Source of the DNA: Buttiauxella sp. A111
GTDB lineage: Bacteria; Pseudomonadota; Gammaproteobacteria; Enterobacterales; Enterobacteriaceae
Reading direction: 5' to 3'
Assembly: GCF_014189855.1 (NCBI RefSeq)
Contig: NZ_BJFN01000013.1
Location: 1 to 32,443 of the forward strand
DNA: 32,443 bases
Below are positions 19,518-29,069 of the stretch, piece after piece. Every line of letters starts with the position of its first letter. Position 1 is the stretch's first letter. The position numbers and the translations under genes are program-made. The notes under the pieces were generated by a model. It saw only the letters and a list, made by a program, of their open reading frames with translations, was not told the DNA's origin and did no database searches.

Positions 19518-20296
19518 TACGCCCCCTCCTGGCTGGATTGCAGGAACTGTGTCAAAGGGCTGGACGCCTGAGCCCGCTGGTGGCGAGCTCCCAAACCAGA
19601 CTGTGCGGCTATCGAACCGGCTTCAACGGCTAGGCGGAAAGCGTGCGCCATCTGCACGGGATCTCGTGCTACGGCAATGGCGGTATTCACCAGTACAGCG
19701 GAAGCGCCCATTTCCAGTGCTCGTGCTGCATGGCTCGGTGCACCGATTCCCGCATCAACCACTACCGGCACCTGAGCCTGCTCAATAATAATTTCCAAAA
19801 ATGCGCGGGTTTGTAAGCCCTGATTGGACCCAATCGGTGCGCCAAGTGGCATGACCGCGGCGCATCCTGCTTCCTCAAGCCGTTTGCACAAAACGGGATC
19901 GGCGCCGCAATAAGGCAAAACAACAAAGCCTAATTTGACGAGTTTCTCGGCCGCTTTCAGTGTTTCAATCGGATCAGGTAAGAGATAGCGAGCATCCGGG
20001 TGAATTTCCAGTTTTACCCAGTGCGTGCCTAGCGCTTCACGTGCGAGTTGTGCAGCAAAAATCGCCTCCTCAGCATTTTTCGCTCCAGAAGTGTTTGGTA
20101 GCAGTTGCACACCGGCTTCGAGCAGAGGAGTGAGAATCGCATCGTTATGATTACGCAAATCGACGCGCTTCATCGCCATGGTCACTAATTGCGAACCCGA
20201 GGCGCGAATCGCTTCGATCATAACTTGTGGTGAGGCGAATTTTCCCGTGCCAGTGAACAGGCGCGAAGAGAAAGTTTTATCCGCAATCTTGAGCAT
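19517..20296 (-). CDS. thiG: Thiazole synthase ThiG
   Basis: ThiG is a TIM-barrel enzyme that condenses 1-deoxy-D-xylulose-5-phosphate, 2-iminoacetate and the sulfur of ThiS-thiocarboxylate into the thiazole phosphate. Started at [16 protein letters not shown] it has 259 residues (E. coli about 256); 16 further in-frame codons upstream lie inside thiS and are rejected. Lys95 in WVKLEIHPD is the Schiff-base lysine. The phosphate-binding part is visible as [18 protein letters not shown] and VLVNTAIA. The start lies 1 base after the thiS stop and the stop overlaps thiH, so translation is coupled throughout. Confidence 0.96.
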   Translation of the reverse strand: MLKIADKTFSSRLFTGTGKFASPQVMIEAIRASGSQLVTMAMKRVDLRNHNDAILTPLLEAGVQLLPNTSGAKNAEEAIFAAQLAREALGTHWVKLEIHPDARYLLPDPIETLKAAEKLVKLGFVVLPYCGADPVLCKRLEEAGCAAVMPLGAPIGSNQGLQTRAFLEIIIEQAQVPVVVDAGIGAPSHAARALEMGASAVLVNTAIAVARDPVQMAHAFRLAVEAGSIAAQSGLGARHQRAQASSPLTQFLQSSQEGA

Positions 20297-20297
20297 G

Positions 20298-20498
20298 TTA
20301 ACCCCCAGCAATGGCCTGAAAAAGTAAGATCTGGTCACCATCATTCAGTAAATGAGTCTCCCATTGCTCGCGTGGAACGATGGTGTGGTTAATGGCTAGC
20401 GCAATTCCGGGCTTCATCAGGTGCTGTTGCTTGAGCAGTGTTGCCAGCGTCAGGCTGTCCGGGCACTCCATCGGTTCATCATTAAAATGAATGCGCAT
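20298..20498 (-). CDS. thiS: Sulfur carrier protein ThiS
   Basis: ThiS is a ubiquitin-fold protein that carries sulfur as a C-terminal thiocarboxylate to thiazole synthase. Started at [15 protein letters not shown] it has 66 residues, the E. coli length. It ends in the obligatory Gly-Gly (QAIAGG) that ThiF adenylates. VPREQWETH and GDQILLFQ are conserved. The start is 17 bases inside the end of thiF, so the two are translated together, as expected for partner proteins. Confidence 0.95.
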   Translation of the reverse strand: MRIHFNDEPMECPDSLTLATLLKQQHLMKPGIALAINHTIVPREQWETHLLNDGDQILLFQAIAGG

Positions 20499-21237
20499 TG
20501 TGCCCTCCGCATACCAGGCACTCTTTGGCCTTTTGCATGGTGAGGGAGCGCCAGCTATGTTGGCGGGCGTCAAACAGGCGTAAAGAACCCGCCGCCGGAG
20601 CCATACCGCTGAGTAGTTTTATCGCTTCAAGCGCCTGCAATGTGCCCATCACACCGACCACGGGGCCGATAATCCCTGCGGTGCGGCAGTTGCGTTCCGG
20701 TTCGTGTTCATCCGGCCAGACACAGCGATAACACCCATTTTCCCATGGGGGAGTGAGAACCATGAGTTGCCCGCCAAATCCTACCGCGCTGGCGGAAATC
20801 AGCGGTTTGCTGTGTGCGACGCAGGCGGCGTTTACTGCGTGGCGCGTCGCCATATTGTCGCTACAATCGAGAACCAAATCGACGCCGCGTACTGCCTGAA
20901 TCAGCAAATTTCCTTCAAGGCGTTCACTGATAATGTGCAGATCGATATCAGGATTGAGTTGCTGAAGATGGCGCTGGGCGATCCGAGATTTAGGCTGATC
21001 GAGATCCTTTGAAGTAAACAAAATCTGGCGTTGTAAGTTACTGATATGCACGCAGTCATCGTCTGCAAGAATCAGTGTGCCAACACCTGCCGCAGCAAGA
21101 TACAGCGCCGCTGGTGAACCTAACCCTCCGAGCCCGACAATTAACACTTTGCTGGCGAGTAGCTTTTGCTGTCCTTCAAGTGCGATGTCTTCGAGCAGTA
21201 ACTGGCGGCTGTAACGCATGAAATCGCTATCATTCAT
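20482..21237 (-). CDS. thiF: ThiS adenylyltransferase ThiF
   Basis: ThiF (E1-like) adenylates the C-terminus of ThiS and helps load it with sulfur. Started at [20 protein letters not shown] it has 251 residues, exactly as in E. coli; the 28 codons upstream overlap thiE and are not family sequence. The ATP-binding GLGGLGSP is at about 35-42. Zinc ligands are Cys169, Cys172, Cys240 and Cys243. Cys184 (ERNCRTAG) corresponds to the E. coli residue that forms the acyl-disulfide with ThiS. The gene overlaps thiE by 8 bases and thiS by 17. Confidence 0.96.
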   Translation of the reverse strand: MNDSDFMRYSRQLLLEDIALEGQQKLLASKVLIVGLGGLGSPAALYLAAAGVGTLILADDDCVHISNLQRQILFTSKDLDQPKSRIAQRHLQQLNPDIDLHIISERLEGNLLIQAVRGVDLVLDCSDNMATRHAVNAACVAHSKPLISASAVGFGGQLMVLTPPWENGCYRCVWPDEHEPERNCRTAGIIGPVVGVMGTLQALEAIKLLSGMAPAAGSLRLFDARQHSWRSLTMQKAKECLVCGGHNAHSF

Positions 21238-21864
21238 CGCCAGCCCCCACCAGTGACAGTAATTGCGCGGTGGCGGCTTGCCAGTCTGGAGCCTGAGTAA
21301 TCGCGCTAACCACGGCAACACTTCCTACGCCTGTTGCGAGCACTGAAGGAACGCGTTCAATGCTAATCCCGCCAATGGCTACGGTAGGGTAATCACCCAG
21401 CGTTTTGATGTGTTTCGCAAGTTGCGTAATCCCTTGCGGAGATGAAGGCATTTGCTTGGTATTGGTGGGGAAAACATGGCCCAGCGCGATGTAAGAAGGG
21501 CGCGCCTCGAGGGCGCGGTCCATTTCCATGTTGTCATGCGTGGAGAGTCCGAGGCGCAAACCCGCATCACGAATAGCATCAAGATTTGCGACATCCATAT
21601 CTTCCTGGCCCAAATGCACGCCGTAAGCATGGTGCTTTACTGCCAGTTTCCAGTAATCATTGATAAACAGACGTGCTTCGTATTGCTGACCAAGTTTAAT
21701 GGCCGCCACAATGTCAGCCTCAACGTCTTCGTCTTGCTTATCTTTGATGCGCAGTTGAATAGTACGTACGCCAGCGTCCAGTAAACGGGCAATCCATTCC
21801 ACGCTATCCACCACCGGATACAAGCCCAAGCGCCGCGGAACAGGGGGAAATGCAGAGTGTTTCA

Positions 21865-21865
<1 letters not shown>
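21230..21865 (-). CDS. thiE: Thiamine-phosphate synthase ThiE
   Basis: ThiE joins HMP-pyrophosphate and thiazole phosphate to give thiamine phosphate. The product is a TIM barrel of 211 residues when started at the ATG that shares one base with the thiC stop (TGATG). A GTG one codon earlier is also possible. Conserved parts are [53 protein letters not shown] and AIGGIS near the C-terminus (phosphate and pyrophosphate binding). Second gene of the operon, between thiC and thiF. Confidence 0.95.
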
Positions 21866-23769
<1,904 letters not shown>

Positions 23770-23864
23770 TCATTCCAGTAATTATCAGGAAGTGGCTTGT
23801 CAGAACAACGGAGGAGTAATGAATGTGGACCGCCCGCGCACGGGTGAGCCCAAAAGCAGAATTA

Positions 23865-23961
23865 CTCTTGTTCCCTTCGCAGGTATTAGCCTGATCAGGT
23901 TCCGCGGATCCCGAATTAACGGTCTCAGCCGGTGCTTGCGCACTCGGCACTCCGACAAGAA
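23865..23961 (-). ncRNA. TPP riboswitch (THI element) upstream of thiC
   Basis: Reading the minus strand, the aptamer shows the hallmark segments GGCTGAGACC (pyrimidine pocket) and CCTGATCAGGCTAATACC followed by GCGAAGGGAACAAG. Helix P1 can be formed by TTCTTGT (23961 to 23955) and ACAAGAG (23871 to 23865). Binding of thiamine pyrophosphate is expected to switch off thiC. The expression platform (23767-23864) contains AUUACUC, able to pair with GAGUAAU just after the aptamer, and a GC-rich CCCG-TGCG-CGGG hairpin between them. Confidence 0.95.
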
Positions 23962-23964
23962 GAA

Positions 23965-23982
23965 ACCCGTATTGCTACGGGT
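23965..23982 (-). terminator. Terminator after rsd, immediately before the TPP aptamer
   Basis: On the minus strand ACCCGTA and TACGGGT form a 7-bp stem with a GCAA loop, followed by TTTCTTCTT. It stands 34 bases past the rsd stop. Its T-rich tail is also the 5' strand of riboswitch helix P1. Confidence 0.7.
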
Positions 23983-23990
23983 CGGGTTGT

Positions 23991-24019
23991 AAACTACTCG
24001 TTAACAGGGCAGAACTCAA
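23991..24019 (-). promoter_or_regulatory. Candidate thiC promoter overlapping the rsd end
   Basis: On the minus strand TTGAGT (24019 to 24014) and TAGTTT (23996 to 23991) are 17 bases apart, across the rsd stop codon. A promoter must lie upstream of the aptamer, and this is the best pair in the short gap, though the -10 match is only 3 of 6. Confidence 0.3.
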
Positions 24020-24519
24020 GCCGGGCGTGCAAGACCGCGGGTATCGTTAGCACTGTCATCTAAATCGTGGTCGTACGCCAACTGAATGAGTTTATCTTCC
24101 AGCGAAAAACGTGATTCCAGTGCTTCGCCGATGCCGGACAAGGCTTTCTGGAATTCAATGTAGTTATCGTCATCGATAGCGCTTTCAAGATGCGTATCGT
24201 AGAAATCCATGATTTGCTGGGTATTGGCTTCAAGCTGTGGGTAAAGATGGGTGGCAGCAAAAAGTGGGCTGTTGCCTTCCATTTCGCTGATAATACGTTC
24301 ATAAATATTAAAATGGCCGGCAGACAGATAATCCACCAAATTGTGGCAAAAATTATCCAGAGCCTTTTCATTGAGCGCGGTATGGGAATCCTTGTTAGGC
24401 TTGATCCCAACCATATTGTAATAAGCCACCAATAAATGTTTGCGGGCATGAAGCCATTGGTCGATTAACTCATTACTACCACCAACGCGCTCAGTCAGAT
24501 TCTCTAACTGGTTAAGCAT
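24016..24519 (-). CDS. rsd: Regulator of sigma D (anti-sigma70 factor Rsd)
   Basis: Rsd binds the housekeeping sigma factor RpoD in stationary phase and so favours alternative sigma factors; with HPr it also affects SpoT in E. coli. The product has 167 residues, somewhat longer than the about 158 of E. coli, the extra lying in the C-terminal tail ([16 protein letters not shown]). The all-helical family sequence is clear: [48 protein letters not shown] and [15 protein letters not shown]. It lies between thiC and the divergent nudC. A tract TACTCT/TAAACA in the 120-base gap upstream may be its -10. Confidence 0.94.
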   Translation of the reverse strand: MLNQLENLTERVGGSNELIDQWLHARKHLLVAYYNMVGIKPNKDSHTALNEKALDNFCHNLVDYLSAGHFNIYERIISEMEGNSPLFAATHLYPQLEANTQQIMDFYDTHLESAIDDDNYIEFQKALSGIGEALESRFSLEDKLIQLAYDHDLDDSANDTRGLARPA

Positions 24520-24537
24520 GATTGACTCCGTGAGTTA

Positions 24538-24561
24538 TTTACTCGAACTGTTTAGAGTAAA
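24538..24561. repeat. Inverted repeat in the rsd-nudC divergent gap
   Basis: TTTACTC and GAGTAAA (7 bp) flank 10 bases in the gap between rsd and nudC, over the likely rsd promoter region. It could be an operator or the base of a hairpin; no known regulator is suggested. Confidence 0.35.
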
Positions 24562-24638
24562 AAGATGTAACGCAAACGTACCCAAAATTGTTACGACCAT
24601 TTGTTTATACCAGCGAACTCGGGGATGTGCACCAGGTT

Positions 24639-25412
24639 ATGGAACGTGTAATTCAAAAGTTAGATCAGGGCTGGTTTATCGTCAGTCATGAACAAAAACT
24701 GTGGTTGCCAAAAGGTGAGCTGCCTCACGGAGTGGCACAAGATTTTCAGCTCGATGGTGCCGTTGGGATGCCCATCGGTGAGTGGGAAAATGAACCGGTA
24801 TGGCTTGTGCGACAAAATCGCCGGGTGGATATGGGTTCTGTGCGTCAGGTGATCGACCAGGATGTGGGATTGTTCCAGCTTGCCGGTCGCGGTGTGCAAT
24901 TAGCGGAGTTCTACCGCTCGCATAAATTCTGCGGCTACTGTGGGCATGAAATGCACGTCAGCAAAACTGAATGGGCCATGTTATGTAGCCACTGCCGTGA
25001 ACGTTACTATCCGCAAATCTCACCGTGCATCATTGTGGCTATTCGGCGTGACGACCATATTCTGCTTGCCCAACATACGCGTCATCGCAACGGGATTTAC
25101 ACCGTACTGGCGGGGTTTGTCGAAGTCGGGGAAACCCTCGAACAAGCCGTGGCTAGGGAAGTCATGGAAGAAAGCAGCATTCGCGTGAAGAACTTACGCT
25201 ACGTCACTTCCCAGCCCTGGCCGTTCCCGCAGTCTTTGATGACCGCATTTATGGCGGAATATCATAGCGGTGAGATTGAAATCGACCCGAAAGAGTTACT
25301 GGATGCAGGCTGGTATCGCTACGATCAATTGCCGTTATTGCCACCACCGGGTACGGTTGCACGCCGCCTGATTGAAGACACCGTCGCCCTGTGTCGGGCA
25401 GAGTACGAATGA
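24639..25412 (+). CDS. nudC: NAD(H) pyrophosphatase / NAD-RNA decapping hydrolase NudC
   Basis: NudC removes NAD caps from RNA and hydrolyses NADH. Started at [20 protein letters not shown] it has 257 residues, the E. coli length; 17 more in-frame codons upstream have no family support. Zinc ligands are Cys98, Cys101, Cys116 and Cys119. The Nudix box runs from Gly159 to Ile181 and keeps the catalytic glutamates Glu174, Glu177 and Glu178. The usual glycine near its end is Ser180 (REVMEESSI instead of EESGI). The family SQPWPFPQS motif (NAD specificity) is present. hemE follows 39 bases downstream on the same strand. Confidence 0.95.
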   Translation: MERVIQKLDQGWFIVSHEQKLWLPKGELPHGVAQDFQLDGAVGMPIGEWENEPVWLVRQNRRVDMGSVRQVIDQDVGLFQLAGRGVQLAEFYRSHKFCGYCGHEMHVSKTEWAMLCSHCRERYYPQISPCIIVAIRRDDHILLAQHTRHRNGIYTVLAGFVEVGETLEQAVAREVMEESSIRVKNLRYVTSQPWPFPQSLMTAFMAEYHSGEIEIDPKELLDAGWYRYDQLPLLPPPGTVARRLIEDTVALCRAEYE

Positions 25413-25451
25413 CGTGGTAAACTGCCGGGATACAGCCAAAGGAAATTAAAA

Positions 25452-26516
25452 ATGACTGAACTCAAGAACGATCGTTACCTGCGGGCGTTGCAACGCCAGC
25501 CTGTAGATACCACGCCAGTATGGATGATGAGGCAGGCAGGTCGTTACTTGCCAGAATACAAAGCGACGCGTGCGCAGGCCGGTGATTTTATGTCACTGTG
25601 CAAGAATGCTGAGTTGGCTTGCGAAGTGACTCTGCAACCGCTGCGTCGGTATCCGCTGGATGCGGCAATCCTCTTTTCCGACATTCTGACGGTTCCAGAT
25701 GCGATGGGGCTTGGCCTTTATTTTGAAACTGGCGAAGGCCCACGTTTTCGCTCACCTGTAACCTGCCGTGCCGATGTCGAAAAACTGCCTGTTCCTGATC
25801 CAGAAGATGAACTGGGTTACGTGATGAATGCGGTGCGTACCATTCGCCGTGAGCTAAAAGGCGAAGTGCCTTTAATTGGTTTTACTGGCAGCCCGTGGAC
25901 GCTGGCGACGTACATGGTCGAAGGCGGCAGCAGCAAAGCCTTCACCGTTATCAAAAAGATGATGTATGCCGATCCTCAAGCGCTGCATCTTTTGCTCGAT
26001 AAGCTGGCGCAAAGCGTCACGCTGTATCTGAATGCGCAAATCAAAGCAGGTGCGCAATCGGTGATGATTTTCGATACCTGGGGCGGCGTGCTGACCGGAC
26101 GTGATTATCAGCAATTCTCGCTCTATTACATGCACAAAATCATTGATGGCCTGCTGCGTGAAAACGAAGGTCGCCGAGTGCCGGTGACGATGTTTACCAA
26201 AGGTGGCGGTCAGTGGCTGGAAGCGATGGCTGAAACGGGCTGTGATGCGCTGGGATTAGACTGGACAACCGATATTGCCGACGCTCGCCGTCGTGTCGGT
26301 CATAAAGTTGCGCTACAGGGCAACATGGACCCTTCCATGCTGTATGCGCAGCCTGCACGTATCGAAGAGGAAGTAGCAACGATTCTGGCAGGATTTGGTA
26401 AAGGTGAAGGCCACGTGTTTAACCTGGGCCACGGTATTCACCAGGATGTTCCGCCAGAGCATGCCGGTGCGTTTGTGGAAGCGGTGCATCGTTTGTCAAA
26501 ACCGTATCACCAATAA
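25452..26516 (+). CDS. hemE: Uroporphyrinogen decarboxylase HemE
   Basis: HemE removes four carboxyl groups from uroporphyrinogen III to give coproporphyrinogen III in haem synthesis, without a cofactor. The product has 354 residues, as in E. coli. Signature segments are [15 protein letters not shown] (with the substrate-binding arginines), [19 protein letters not shown] with the catalytic aspartate, [18 protein letters not shown], and [15 protein letters not shown] at the C-terminus. A clear AAGGA stands before the ATG. It is followed 30 bases later by nfi; nudC-hemE-nfi-yjaG probably form one transcript. Confidence 0.97.
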   Translation: MTELKNDRYLRALQRQPVDTTPVWMMRQAGRYLPEYKATRAQAGDFMSLCKNAELACEVTLQPLRRYPLDAAILFSDILTVPDAMGLGLYFETGEGPRFRSPVTCRADVEKLPVPDPEDELGYVMNAVRTIRRELKGEVPLIGFTGSPWTLATYMVEGGSSKAFTVIKKMMYADPQALHLLLDKLAQSVTLYLNAQIKAGAQSVMIFDTWGGVLTGRDYQQFSLYYMHKIIDGLLRENEGRRVPVTMFTKGGGQWLEAMAETGCDALGLDWTTDIADARRRVGHKVALQGNMDPSMLYAQPARIEEEVATILAGFGKGEGHVFNLGHGIHQDVPPEHAGAFVEAVHRLSKPYHQ

Positions 26517-26546
26517 CGCTATTTTCAGTAAAGAACAGGAGAGGGA

Positions 26547-27218
26547 ATGGATCTCGCAAGCCTACGTGAACAGCAGATCGAATTGGCTTCGCAGGTCTGT
26601 CGTGAGGATCGCTTTGATCACAACCCTCCCCGGTTAATCGCTGGAGCTGACGTTGGTTTTGAGCAGGGCGGTGACATTACGCGTGCCGCCATCGTATTGC
26701 TGACGTATCCTTCCCTCGAAATGGTTGAATATCAGGTGGCGCGTGCCACCACCACCATGCCTTACATCCCCGGATTCCTTTCCTTCCGTGAATATCCCGC
26801 GCTGTTAGCTGCATGGAAATTGCTGTCGCAAAAACCTGATTTGTTGTTCGTGGATGGTCACGGTATTTCACATCCGCGACGTTTGGGGGTTGCCAGCCAT
26901 TTTGGCTTGCTGGTGGACGTGCCAACGATTGGCGTTGCCAAAAAACGGTTGTGTGGGCGTTTTGATCCCTTGTCTGAAGAACCCGGCGCATGCCAGTTGC
27001 TGATTGATAAAGGTGAATCCCTTGCGTCGGTGTTGCGTAGCAAGAGGCGCTGTAATCCGCTATTTGTCTCTACAGGTCACCGTGTGAGCCTGGAGAGCGC
27101 ATTGCTATGGGTAAATCGTTGTCTGAGGGGTTACCGTTTACCGGAGCCGACTCGCATGGCAGATGCTGTGGCTTCGGGTCGTCCTGCTTTCACGCGGTGG
27201 CAAGCAATTCAGGGGTGA
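26547..27218 (+). CDS. nfi: Endonuclease V (deoxyinosine 3'-endonuclease)
   Basis: Endonuclease V starts repair of deaminated adenine (deoxyinosine) by cutting at the second phosphodiester bond 3' of the lesion. The product has 223 residues, the E. coli length. Motifs are AGADVGF with catalytic Asp35; [11 protein letters not shown], which holds the wedge tyrosine of the PYIP motif and catalytic Glu82; [13 protein letters not shown] with the third acidic residue; and [11 protein letters not shown]. It starts behind AGGAGAGGGA, 30 bases after hemE. Nothing unusual is seen. Confidence 0.96.
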   Translation: MDLASLREQQIELASQVCREDRFDHNPPRLIAGADVGFEQGGDITRAAIVLLTYPSLEMVEYQVARATTTMPYIPGFLSFREYPALLAAWKLLSQKPDLLFVDGHGISHPRRLGVASHFGLLVDVPTIGVAKKRLCGRFDPLSEEPGACQLLIDKGESLASVLRSKRRCNPLFVSTGHRVSLESALLWVNRCLRGYRLPEPTRMADAVASGRPAFTRWQAIQG

Positions 27219-27261
27219 TTAAGGTAAACTGCCGCTAATATTCCGTCTTTGAGACATCGCT

Positions 27262-27852
27262 ATGTTACAAAACCCAATCCATCTGCGCCTTGAGAAACTG
27301 GAAAGCTGGCAGCATGTCACTTTCATGGCTTCTTTATGCGAACGTATGTACCCGAATTACGCCATGTTCTGCCAGCAGACTGAATTTGGCGATCCTCAAC
27401 TGTATCGCCGTATTCTCGATTTGATTTGGGAAACATTAACGGTCAAAGATGCGAAAGTTAACTTTGATAGCCAACTTGAGAAATTCGAAGAAGGCATTCC
27501 TGTTGCTGACGACTATGATATTTACGGTGTCTACCCGGCTATCGATGCTTGCGTTGCATTAAGCGAATTACTTCATTCACGTCTTTCAGGGGAAACGCTG
27601 GAACACGCCATTGAAGTCAGCAAGGCATCCATTACCACTGTTGCCATGTTAGAAATGACTCAGGCTGGTCGTGAAATGACCGATGAAGAGCTGAGAGAAA
27701 ACCCTGCTGTTGAAGAAGAATGGGACATTCAGTGGGAGATTTTCCGTCTGTTAGCTGACTGCGAAGAACGTGATATTGAGTTGATCAAAGGTCTCCGCGC
27801 GGACTTGCGCGAGGCGGGTAGCAGCAACATTGGTATAATTTTTCAGCAGTAA
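27262..27852 (+). CDS. yjaG: YjaG, DUF416 family protein
   Basis: A conserved enterobacterial protein of unknown function, 196 residues as in E. coli. It is predicted soluble and mainly helical, with a strongly acidic C-terminal half (TDEELRENPAVEEEWDIQWE). No signal peptide, membrane segment or catalytic motif is evident. It lies 43 bases after nfi and before the hupA promoter region, the same place as in E. coli. The neighbourhood does not reveal its role. Confidence 0.93.
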   Translation: MLQNPIHLRLEKLESWQHVTFMASLCERMYPNYAMFCQQTEFGDPQLYRRILDLIWETLTVKDAKVNFDSQLEKFEEGIPVADDYDIYGVYPAIDACVALSELLHSRLSGETLEHAIEVSKASITTVAMLEMTQAGREMTDEELRENPAVEEEWDIQWEIFRLLADCEERDIELIKGLRADLREAGSSNIGIIFQQ

Positions 27853-28038
27853 GACAGCAAAACGTGACTTACAGTCCGAATTGTCACCCCTGAAGGCTTC
27901 CAATTAGCCCCCCGTCTGGTCTACATTTGTGGGGCGAAAAATAGTGGCTATCGGTGCGTGTATGCAGGAGAGTGCTTTTTTGGCATTTCCGTCGCACTCG
28001 ATGCTTAGCAAGCGATAAACACATTGTAAGGATAACTT
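27853..28038 (+). promoter_or_regulatory. hupA upstream region
   Basis: This 186-base gap must hold the hupA promoter; in E. coli hupA is controlled by CRP and Fis. A GCCCC ... GGGGC inverted repeat spans about 27908-27936 with a long loop. TTGGCA near 27977 followed by GCTTAG is a possible but weak promoter. The ribosome-binding site AAGGA is clear. No small gene is seen. Confidence 0.35.
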
Positions 28039-28311
28039 ATGAACAAGACTCAACTGATTGATGTAATTGCTGACAAGGCTGACCTGTCTAAAGTACAGGC
28101 TAAAGCTGCTCTGGAATCCACTCTGGCTGCAATTACTGAGTCTCTGAAAGAAGGTGATGCTGTACAACTGGTTGGTTTCGGTACCTTCAAGGTAAACCAC
28201 CGTGCTGAGCGCACTGGCCGCAACCCACAAACCGGTAATGAAATCAAAATCGCCGCAGCTAACGTGCCGGCATTTGTTTCAGGTAAAGCACTGAAAGACG
28301 CTGTTAAGTAA
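28039..28311 (+). CDS. hupA: DNA-binding protein HU, alpha subunit
   Basis: HU is an abundant nucleoid protein that bends DNA and acts in replication, recombination and gene control as an alpha/alpha or alpha/beta dimer. The product has 90 residues. It begins [18 protein letters not shown] and contains the HU signature [20 protein letters not shown], with the DNA-inserting prolines of the beta-arms (NPQTG), and the C-terminal helix [12 protein letters not shown]. Only a few positions differ from E. coli HU-alpha (as I recall it). It is followed by a terminator overlapping the start of yjaH. Confidence 0.98.
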   Translation: MNKTQLIDVIADKADLSKVQAKAALESTLAAITESLKEGDAVQLVGFGTFKVNHRAERTGRNPQTGNEIKIAAANVPAFVSGKALKDAVK

Positions 28312-28319
28312 TTTAACAA

Positions 28320-29024
28320 GTGTCAGTGAACAGTTTTAGCAGGGGGGCGTTTTCGCCCCTTTTGTTTGTCTGGCGTCCTCTTGCCGTTCTGACAGGCACA
28401 TTGCTGGTAATGGCATGCAGCAGCAAGCCTCCTATCCCGCCATTTACCGCGAGCGGTTATATTGCCGATCAGGGTGTCGTGCGCATTTGGCGTAAAGACA
28501 ATAGCGATGACGACAGTATTCACATGCTTACGGCGTTCAGCCCGAGACAGAAGGGTGCAACGACCACAAGTGATTACCGTTGGCAGGGTGAGCAACTCAT
28601 ATCTATTGAAATGACGATTTTGAGTGAACCATCAGAGCACATAAAAGTGCGTTTTGACGATCACGGCGAACTGAGCTTTATGCAGCGCGAAGTCGACGGT
28701 CAAAAACAGCAACTCTCCAATGACCAAATCAACTTGTATCAATATCAGGCGAGCCAGACGAAAGCCATAAGCGAAGTATTGCGCATTGGTCGTGTTGTTT
28801 TGCGGCAAGGGCGCTGGCACAGCAACGGTACAGTGACGACTTGCGAAGGTGAGACGTTCGAACCCAAACTCGACAGCGTGGCGCTAAGCCATATCACGAA
28901 TCGACAACGCCACTCATCGATGGATGTCAGCATTGCCTGGCTGGAAGCACCGGAAGGTTCACAACTATTACTGGTCGCGAACCAGGACTTCTGCAGCTGG
29001 CAACCGAAGCCTGCGACTTTCTAG
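28320..29024 (+). CDS. yjaH: YjaH, DUF1481 family probable lipoprotein
   Basis: A conserved enterobacterial protein of unknown function. From the GTG used here it has 234 residues. A hydrophobic stretch (PLAVLTGTLLVMA) runs into a lipobox-like LVMA-Cys33, followed by SSKPPIPPF, so it is probably a lipoprotein exported by Sec and anchored by lipid. Family blocks are ASGYIADQGVVRIWRKD, LSFMQREVDGQKQQLS and VAWLEAPEGSQLLLVANQDFC-like sequence. The start is uncertain: the hupA terminator covers codons 8-14 of this reading frame, and an in-frame TTG at 28362 would give an 18-residue signal peptide. Convergent with purD. Confidence 0.88.
   Translation: MSVNSFSRGAFSPLLFVWRPLAVLTGTLLVMACSSKPPIPPFTASGYIADQGVVRIWRKDNSDDDSIHMLTAFSPRQKGATTTSDYRWQGEQLISIEMTILSEPSEHIKVRFDDHGELSFMQREVDGQKQQLSNDQINLYQYQASQTKAISEVLRIGRVVLRQGRWHSNGTVTTCEGETFEPKLDSVALSHITNRQRHSSMDVSIAWLEAPEGSQLLLVANQDFCSWQPKPATF
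28343..28367 (+). terminator. hupA terminator, inside the 5' end of yjaH
   Basis: GGGGCG-TTTT-CGCCCC followed by TTTTGTTT, 32 bases after the hupA stop, is a clear intrinsic terminator. It overlaps the first codons of the longest yjaH frame, which argues for a later yjaH start or for yjaH translation from read-through transcripts. Confidence 0.85.
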
Positions 29025-29026
29025 AT

Positions 29027-29049
29027 AAAAAAACCGCCACGCGGGCGGT
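29027..29049. terminator. Convergent terminator between yjaH and purD
   Basis: ACCGCC-ACGCG-GGCGGT lies between the two stop codons. On the minus strand it is followed by seven T, a strong terminator for purHD. On the plus strand the tail is CTTTC, weaker, but preceded by an A-run. Confidence 0.88.
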
Positions 29050-29069
29050 CTTTCAGAGTACTTCAGGTA

